Shown piece after piece: positions 7,901 through 11,403 of a stretch of DNA of 11,403 nt. A program made the translations under genes and the position numbers. Under the pieces are notes generated by a model, which was not told where the DNA came from, made no database searches, and was given only the letters and a program-made list of their open reading frames with translations. Each line of letters opens with the position of its first letter. Position 1 is the stretch's first letter. The stretch is from Firmicutes bacterium UBA5388 (GTDB lineage: Bacteria; Bacillota; UBA4882; UBA10575), in the NCBI GenBank assembly GCA_002409975.1, contig DHOO01000013.1, positions 9,668 through 21,070 of the forward strand, given 5' to 3'.

Positions 7901-8089
7901 ACTTTTACTTTAGAAGACTTATCGGAGACGATCGAGGTTTTGGTCTTCCCCCGTTTATATGAGAAAATCTATTTAGAGGCGGGTAATGATCGAGTGGCAT
8001 TAGTGAAGGGTAGAATCGATCTGGATGAAGATAACAGAAAGTTCCTAGCTAGCCAGCTACGTTGGTTATCGGAAGGGCCGGAGGACTAA
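4907..8089 (+). CDS. dnaE: DNA polymerase III alpha subunit, DnaE type
   Basis: This is a replicative C-family DNA polymerase of the replisome. The 1060-aa protein starts with a PHP domain: FVHLHVHSQYS with H8 and H10, TDHG with D41 and H42, GCEVYV, and TNDLHYI. These metal-ligand motifs look intact, unlike in E. coli DnaE, so a Mn/Zn-dependent proofreading or pyrophosphatase role is possible. The palm contains GRGSGAGS (357-364), PDFDIDF (396-402, catalytic D399 and D401) and KMDFLGL (third Asp, D550). QLSFFDL (904-910) fits the internal sliding-clamp-binding motif. An OB-fold domain spans about 975-1055. The protein stops directly after it and lacks the C-terminal region of about 100 residues found in longer DnaE proteins; no frameshifted continuation is visible. 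It has no 3'-5' exonuclease domain, so it is not PolC. The usual neighbours such as pfkA or acc genes are absent. Confidence 0.97.
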   Translation: MTDFVHLHVHSQYSLLDGAASLERLVQEAVTTGQRAVAVTDHGVMYGAFKFCQAAKKAGVKPIIGCEVYVARRGRQDREAKIDDDPYHLVLLAEDEIGYRNLTKLVSLSHLEGFYYRPRVDREILARYSQGLIAMSACFSGEIPSSLLAGDYETAKKTAEWYREVFGAQHFFLELQSQGLDGQRQVNQELVSMARALNLGVVATNDLHYIRREDAMVHDVLLCIQTGKTVSDPNRLKFPTDEFYFKTGDEMERAFREIPEALKNTVAIAERCNFSLEQGAYQLPDYEVPTQFDKNSYLEYLCRQNLSRRYQEVTTEIEERLLYELSVIKKTGFAGYFLIVWDFVRYAKDRGIPVGPGRGSGAGSLVGYLLEITELDPLKHQLLFERFLNPERVSMPDFDIDFCFERRGEVIDYVKEKYGRDHVAQIITFGTMAARGAIRDVGRVLGLPYGEVDKIAKLIPSEMGITLEEAVKNSPELSALIHEDDRIRRLIDIAKAVEGFPRHASTHAAGVVITPKPLTDYLPLARASEGDATTQFTMEDLETLGLLKMDFLGLRTLTVLSDTLELVRETTGKEFSLSTLPQRDAAAYQLLCSGQTLGLFQLESGGMRRLLVQLAPEAFEDLISLVALYRPGPLGSGMVDDFIKARHGEKEITYPHPLLKEILKPTYGIILYQEQVMQICNRLGGFTLGESDLIRRAMGKKQPEVLNAMREKFVNGAGERGIFRKTAEEIFNLMEYFGGYGFNKSHSAAYALIAYWTAYFKANYPQAFMAALLTSVVGNSDKVRVYIEECRRIGIPIYPPDVNYSQVRFTVEGQGIRIGLLAVKNLGAGAIQAILYEQAKEKFKSIYDFCRRVDLGLLNKRAVESLIRVGAFVSTGRTRREMLEILDDAFEQSHHLSASRHNGQLSFFDLEEDFAPAMVEKWSGAEEFPQLTLINMEKEYLGVYLTGHPLDPWRKKFASNRIPSLAEVLEEPKNEEVVVGGVVSGWRRLTTKAGKTMATFTLEDLSETIEVLVFPRLYEKIYLEAGNDRVALVKGRIDLDEDNRKFLASQLRWLSEGPED

Positions 8090-8458
8090 ATGTAAGCTGG
8101 TAGCAGTTTGCCGCAAATCAGGAATTTAGCTCTTAACAGGTTGAAAATGCGTCAGAAGATCAGAATAAGAAGGTCTCTTACGTAGGGTGTGGGTTGAAAT
8201 ACCTGTTTATTTGTTTATCAAATAGTGTTATGCTGTGATTTAAGGAATTGCCTAATTGATTGATTTAAAATTAGAAAAATCCTTTATGCTTGTCGCTTTA
8301 CCTGACTCTGATTTTCATTATTTCATGTATACGGGCGGTAGCTAGCGTGAGCGACTACCTAATTAATGTCAAGCGCTTTATTGTGCTTGGGTAAAGCCTT
8401 AAGGTAATTATGGAATTTCCTCAGATTAAAAGAAAAAGATTAAAAGGAGTGAACAAAG
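8090..8458. other. Spacer between dnaE and the SIMPL gene
   Basis: There are 369 nt without a recognisable gene. It contains copy B of the 38-nt element (8322-8359). A weak inverted repeat (CAAGC 8370-8374, GCTTG 8385-8389) lies just after it. No T-run terminator for dnaE is evident. Two TATGCT words (around 8230 and 8286) could be -10 elements for the downstream gene but have poor -35 partners. Reading frames past the dnaE stop hit stops quickly. Confidence 0.45.
8322..8359 (+). repeat. 38-nt dispersed element, copy B
   Basis: It begins TTCATGTATAC, continues GGGCGGTAGC and TAGCGTGAGC, and ends GACTACC. It is 33/38 identical to copy A at 2667-2704 (minus), with only transitions between them. 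GGTAG and CTACC can pair, and an inner GC-GTGA-GC would form a GNRA-type tetraloop hairpin if transcribed. It ends 99 nt before the SIMPL-gene start. Confidence 0.75.
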
Positions 8459-9166
8459 GTGAAAGATAAGATTTTCGCCATCATTATCGGAATTAGTTTA
8501 GTGTTCAGTTCAATAATTGGCGGTTTGTTTTTTTATTATAGCAGGCAAGAAACTAAGACAGTTAGGGCTACAGGGGCAGCTACCCAAAGGCTAAATTCGG
8601 ATGTTGTCAAATGGAGGGTGTCTATTTCAAGAACGGTTGACCTTAATGGGTTGAAAGAAGGATACCAGCTCATTAAGAAAGATTTAGATACCTTTTCTGC
8701 TTTTCTACGGGATAATGGCCTTGATCAGCAGGAAATAACAATCCAACCGATATATACTAACCAGAACTATAATCAATTTGGACAAGTTAGTGGTTACAAT
8801 TTAGTACAAGGCGTCTTTATTATCTCCAAAGAAATAGGAAAGATCGAGAAGGTAGCTTTAAATCCTTGGGATTTAGCGGATCAAGGAATTTTCGTGCAAT
8901 CATCTAATTTGGAGTATTATATTTCTAATATTGATCAAGTTAAAAGAGAATTGTTGGCCGATGCTACGAAAGATGCTAAAAGGAGAGCAGAAGAGATTGT
9001 AAAAAGTACTGGCGATGTTATTAAGAATATTGTCTCTGCTCGCTCTGGAGTATTTCAAATTACCGAGCCTTATTCTACCGAGGTTTCTGATTATGGAATA
9101 TATAATACGTCTACCAGAGAAAAAGATATAACAGTAACCGTGCAGGCTGTTTTCTCTTTACAATAA
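8459..9166 (+). CDS. Membrane-anchored SIMPL (DUF541) domain protein
   Basis: The protein has 235 aa. Residues 5-27 (IFAIIIGISLVFSSIIGGLF and following) form a single hydrophobic segment after a short basic N-terminus, so it is probably an uncleaved membrane anchor with the rest outside the cell. Residues about 34-235 fit the SIMPL/DUF541 (YggE-like) fold. The opening segment VRATGAATQRLNSDVVKWRV resembles the family's VxGxGxxxxxPDxA start, with Ser in place of the usual Pro. The helical stretch near 160-200 contains DATKDAKRRAEEIV, and the protein ends in a beta strand (ITVTVQAVFSL). Family function is poorly known; members have been linked to oxidative or envelope stress and to outer-surface proteins. 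The GTG start at 8459 is supported by AAGGAG 9 nt upstream. No operon partner is visible. Confidence 0.85.
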   Translation: MKDKIFAIIIGISLVFSSIIGGLFFYYSRQETKTVRATGAATQRLNSDVVKWRVSISRTVDLNGLKEGYQLIKKDLDTFSAFLRDNGLDQQEITIQPIYTNQNYNQFGQVSGYNLVQGVFIISKEIGKIEKVALNPWDLADQGIFVQSSNLEYYISNIDQVKRELLADATKDAKRRAEEIVKSTGDVIKNIVSARSGVFQITEPYSTEVSDYGIYNTSTREKDITVTVQAVFSLQ

Positions 9167-9185
9167 TTATTACCCAAATAATTAT
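9163..9185. repeat. AT-only inverted repeat over the SIMPL stop codon
   Basis: ATAATTATT (9163-9171) and AATAATTAT (9177-9185) are perfect 9-bp complements around ACCCA, spanning the TAA stop. The stem is all A/T and lacks a T-run, so it would be a weak terminator at best. It may only reflect base composition. Confidence 0.35.
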
Positions 9186-9458
9186 GTTTCAAAACGGAAA
9201 TAAACATTATTTAAGGGATAATCTTTTTGTTTACAAGAGACGAAGTGGCTGGTAGAATAGTTGATGTAATACAGCTCTGATCTTCTCTATAAATTGTAAT
9301 AATAAATTAAGTAATATTCATCATCATTTTTTCACTAACAACCCATTATTTTTTGAACTAGAAACGCAGTATTTGTCGACTTAATAATTAACCAGACTTC
9401 GCAATAAACAATGCCGCAATGAATGTACTAATATCTAAATGTAAAGCAGAGCGTATAC
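9167..9458. other. Non-coding spacer after the SIMPL gene
   Basis: This is an AT-rich stretch with stops in all frames at short intervals. I see no gene, RNA or clear repeat between the AT-only palindrome and the bidirectional terminator at 9461-9494. Confidence 0.5.
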
Positions 9459-9460
9459 AA

Positions 9461-9494
9461 AAAAGACCGGGGAAACATGAAAACCCGGTCTTTT
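9461..9494 (-). terminator. Bidirectional intrinsic terminator
   Basis: AAAAGACCGGG (9461-9471) pairs with CCCGGTCTTTT (9484-9494) around a 12-nt loop. On the minus strand the stem is followed by a run of Ts just after the AbrB-like gene's stop. On the plus strand it is followed by TTTTGTTTT, so it can also stop transcription from the SIMPL side. Confidence 0.9.
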
Positions 9495-9515
9495 GTTTTA
9501 GACTTTGTGGATGAG

Positions 9516-9776
9516 TTAGTCTTTTTCTTTTTCTACTTCAGCTAGAATCTTTTGAATACAAGAACTACAAATCATTCGGTCTTTAATCTCGTGTAGATCA
9601 TCGATTTTCCCACAAAACATACATCCTGGCTGGTATTTCTTTAAAACGATGGTCTCATCATCCGTAAAGATTTCTAAAGGATCTTTAATCGCGATATTTA
9701 ATTGCTCTCTAGTCTCTTTGGGTATAACAATTCGTCCAAGTTCATCAACTTTTCGAACGATTCCTATCGAAATCAT
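9516..9776 (-). CDS. AbrB/SpoVT-family regulator with C-terminal zinc ribbon
   Basis: This is an 86-aa DNA-binding regulator. Residues 4-47 match the AbrB N-terminal swapped-hairpin domain (IGIVRKVDELGRIVIPKETR, then IKDPLEIF, then IVLKKY), very close to Bacillus AbrB and SpoVT. That domain dimerises and binds AT-rich DNA. The C-terminal half differs from classical AbrB. It carries C52-X2-C55 and C70-X2-C73 (CMFC, CSSC), a likely structural zinc ribbon, then an acidic/lysine tail. AbrB-like proteins with such a Cys4 tail are known in clostridia. The ATG at 9774-9776 follows AGGAGGTG at 5-nt spacing. The gene is divergent from the glycosyltransferase at 10105, with a 328-nt shared regulatory region. 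It is likely a transition-state or sporulation-type regulator; its targets are unknown. Confidence 0.92.
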   Translation of the reverse strand: MISIGIVRKVDELGRIVIPKETREQLNIAIKDPLEIFTDDETIVLKKYQPGCMFCGKIDDLHEIKDRMICSSCIQKILAEVEKEKD

Positions 9777-9824
9777 GTTAGCACCTCCTCTTGAAAATTA
9801 TAAACAGTTAAATAGATTATAACA
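9777..9824 (-). promoter_or_regulatory. Promoter and RBS of the AbrB-like gene
   Basis: On the minus strand TGT-TATAAT (9824-9816) is an extended -10 element, with no strong -35. Transcription should start near 9809, leaving a leader of about 33 nt that ends in AGGAGGTG. Upstream at 9856-9873, GTTAAC and GTAAC form an imperfect inverted repeat in AT-rich DNA, a plausible but unproven operator, perhaps autoregulatory. Confidence 0.65.
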
Positions 9825-10056
9825 ATAAATAGTGGAAATTAACACCTTTATAATAGTTAACATTTTTGTAACAGTGGTTCTCCGCGAGGTCTATAAGGAG
9901 ATAATAAATTAGTCTAAATTTAAAAAAAGAGGGTTCTGCAGTACTTCGCGCCTTTATACAAGGCCGCGCGAAATGTGTTGATGCGAAATTAAAGCCCAGC
10001 TAAATTAGAGAGGCGCGAAAAGTGAGATTGATTATTTAAATTTTAAAGAGAGTCTA
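9825..10056. other. Divergent regulatory region with GCGAAA array
   Basis: No gene is visible. TTCGCGC (9945-9951) pairs perfectly with GCGCGAA (9966-9972), and its 8-nt form TTCGCGCC also pairs with GGCGCGAA (10012-10019). A third GCGAAA lies at 9983-9988. The three direct GCGAAA words plus the inverted TTCGCG make a GC-rich cluster in an otherwise AT-rich spacer, compatible with a repressor or activator site. TCTCC (9879-9883) and GGAGA (9897-9901) form a further weak inverted repeat. Confidence 0.5.
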
Positions 10057-10098
10057 TGATATAATAGTAATATCAAATTAGTGTCTACGGTGGAGGAG
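10057..10098 (+). promoter_or_regulatory. Glycosyltransferase promoter and ribosome binding site
   Basis: TGA-TATAAT (10057-10065) is an extended -10 element; no good -35 is visible at 16-18 nt. Transcription would begin near 10072. GGAGGAG (10092-10098) lies 6 nt before the ATG at 10105, which decides the start over the in-frame GTG at 10081. Confidence 0.65.
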
Positions 10099-10104
10099 TT
10101 TTAT

Positions 10105-11262
10105 ATGAAGAAGATTTTGACCTTTTCCGCTTCCATCGGCGCTGGTCATGTCAGTGCGGCAGAAGCGCTTTGCCAGGCTTACCAGGAACAGTTTGGCGGT
10201 GAGGTTTGTCATGTTGATTTTCTGCGTTATGCTAGTCCGAAGTTAAGTAAAGTTGTGGAGCAGACTTATTACCTGATGACTAAACGGGTCCCTTCTTTAT
10301 ATCGGTTTATTTATGAAATGGAGGACCGCCCGCGTTCACTCTCGAAAAAACTAGAGGTTTATATAGGGATTAATAAGTATGTTGAATTAATCAAAAAGTT
10401 TCAACCGGATTTTATTATTTCAACCCATTTTCTTCCGGCGGCGGTAGTTTCTTATATGTATAATCGCTATCCCATTCCCAACGGGGTAGTATTGACGGAC
10501 TATATTTCTCACCAAATATGGGTTTATCCGCATAACCAGTTGTTGTTTGTAGCTCATGCCCAGATGAAAGAAGCATTGAAAGAACTGGGTGTAGATGCTT
10601 CGCGGATAAAAGTTACTGGTATCCCTGCCCGTCCTTCTTTTAAAAAGGATGTAAATAGGACGGAAATTAAAGAAAAACTACAGGTGTATGCAGATCGTCC
10701 CTTGGTTTTACTGATGAGCGGAGGGAATGCTATTGGTCCGTTGACCCAGGTTTTGGAGTCCTTAAAACCACTACGGGATCGACTACAAGTGGTGACGATT
10801 ACTGGAAAAAACCGTCAAGCATATGAGGAATTACAGCTGATGATAAAGAAACTACAGCCAACTTGGCGAGTCCTAGGTTTTGTCGACAACATGCATGACT
10901 GGATGGCTGCCGCTGATCTTTTAATCTCTAAACCAGGAGGATTAACTGTTACAGAAACATTGATTAGCGAACTTCCTATGCTAATTATCCGTCCTACTCC
11001 GGGGCAGGAGGATGGAAATACAGAGTTTTTGGTTAACTCTGGCGCAGGGATTTATATCGAGAAGGTGGAAGAGATCAGTCTGATTATCGAAGAACTTTTA
11101 GATAATCCAGCTCGACTCCTGGCGATGCGAGAAAATGCAAGACATCTGGCGAAACCGGATGCTACTGAGAAGATCCTCCAGGAAATTATGTTCTTTTTAA
11201 CGAACGAAAAAGCTAAATATTGGGGGGACGATCTACCATTTATATCTTTGCCGAATTGTTAA
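10105..11262 (+). CDS. UgtP/MGDG-synthase-type glycosyltransferase
   Basis: This 385-aa protein has a GT-B fold. The N-terminal MGDG-synthase domain begins KKILTFSASIGAGHVSAAEA, with the G-A-G-H acceptor-side motif at 12-15. A linker (VTGIPARPSF) leads to a GT28/MurG-like nucleotide-sugar domain: LVLLMSGGNAIGPL, VVTITGKN, GFVDNMHDWMAAADLLIS, KPGGLTVTE (about 276-284) and RPTPGQEDGN (about 297-306). Relatives move a sugar from a UDP-sugar to diacylglycerol at the cytoplasmic face of the membrane, making glycolipids such as lipoteichoic acid anchors. No signal peptide or transmembrane helix is seen, consistent with a peripheral membrane enzyme. Sugar and acceptor cannot be assigned from sequence. 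A MurG role is less likely because MurG lacks this N-terminal domain and sits in the dcw cluster. It is divergent from the AbrB-like regulator, which might control it. Confidence 0.9.
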   Translation: MKKILTFSASIGAGHVSAAEALCQAYQEQFGGEVCHVDFLRYASPKLSKVVEQTYYLMTKRVPSLYRFIYEMEDRPRSLSKKLEVYIGINKYVELIKKFQPDFIISTHFLPAAVVSYMYNRYPIPNGVVLTDYISHQIWVYPHNQLLFVAHAQMKEALKELGVDASRIKVTGIPARPSFKKDVNRTEIKEKLQVYADRPLVLLMSGGNAIGPLTQVLESLKPLRDRLQVVTITGKNRQAYEELQLMIKKLQPTWRVLGFVDNMHDWMAAADLLISKPGGLTVTETLISELPMLIIRPTPGQEDGNTEFLVNSGAGIYIEKVEEISLIIEELLDNPARLLAMRENARHLAKPDATEKILQEIMFFLTNEKAKYWGDDLPFISLPNC

Positions 11263-11266
11263 CCCT

Positions 11267-11310
11267 AAAAGGATGTTAATACTAAGTTTTTTGCGTTGTA
11301 TCCTTTTTTT
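11267..11310 (+). terminator. Candidate terminator after the glycosyltransferase gene
   Basis: AAAAGGAT (11267-11274) can pair with ATCCTTTT (11300-11307), followed directly by more Ts to 11310, just after the stop codon. The 25-nt loop is long and the stem AT-rich, so strength is uncertain. The 3' arm overlaps bases used by the larger palindrome that follows, so the two folds compete. Confidence 0.4.
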
Positions 11311-11399
11311 AAGGTCCCAATACAATATATAGTGTTTGACTGGTATTAGGCTTTCAATATATTGTATCGGGATAATTAAATCAAAGGACAACGCAAAAA
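11288..11399. repeat. 112-nt imperfect palindrome, possible MITE
   Basis: TTTTTGCGTTGT (11288-11299) is perfectly complementary to ACAACGCAAAAA (11388-11399). CCTTT (11302-11306) pairs with AAAGG (11383-11387), TCCC (11315-11318) with GGGA (11369-11372), and ATACAATATAT (11320-11330) with ATATATTGTAT (11357-11367). The loop is 26 nt. That is 32 pairs in register, with two small internal interruptions. It resembles a miniature inverted-repeat element; a large structured RNA is the alternative. It contains no protein-coding frame. The window ends four bases beyond it, so target-site duplication cannot be tested. Confidence 0.65.
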
Positions 11400-11403
11400 G
11401 CCC

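Noticed and set aside
8370..8389. Intrinsic terminator for dnaE at CAAGC/GCTTG
   Set aside because: Only a 5-bp stem, no T-run, and nearly 300 nt beyond the stop codon.

Overview
The window looks like chromosome of a low-to-medium GC Gram-positive bacterium, most likely an anaerobic or fermentative Firmicute (Clostridia or a neighbouring class). The reasons are strong AGGAGG-type ribosome binding sites before nearly every gene, a tryptophan T-box leader on trpS, an AbrB/SpoVT-type regulator, a UgtP/MGDG-synthase-type glycosyltransferase, and a membrane pyrophosphatase carrying the potassium-dependent signature. I cannot name a genus.

Layout. Bases 1-267 are non-coding and begin with a strong hairpin. 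hppA (membrane pyrophosphatase, minus strand, 268-2448) has a near-consensus promoter at 2568-2596. Bases 2597-2952 hold a copy of a 38-nt repeat and an open frame with no start codon that may be a gene remnant. trpS (minus, 2953-3954) follows, with a long T-box leader on the minus strand (about 4091-4500). Bases 4501-4863 show nothing convincing. dnaE (plus, 4907-8089) has an extended -10 promoter. Bases 8090-8458 carry the second copy of the 38-nt repeat. A membrane-anchored SIMPL/DUF541 protein (plus, 8459-9166) is followed by a 349-nt spacer ending in a bidirectional terminator. An AbrB-like regulator with a C-terminal zinc ribbon (minus, 9516-9776) is divergent from a family-28-like glycosyltransferase (plus, 10105-11262). 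The window ends in a 112-nt imperfect palindrome.

The genes do not form one pathway. Each appears to be its own transcription unit, separated by 300-950 nt spacers: energy coupling (HppA), translation (TrpS), replication (DnaE), an envelope-associated protein of unknown role (SIMPL), a transition-state-type regulator and a lipid or envelope glycosyltransferase. Most of the unexplained structure is in the spacers: the T-box leader with an unusually long middle section, two families of dispersed repeats, an array of GCGAAA words in the AbrB/glycosyltransferase intergenic region, and the terminal palindrome. I found no CRISPR array, rRNA, tRNA, transposase or obvious defence system.
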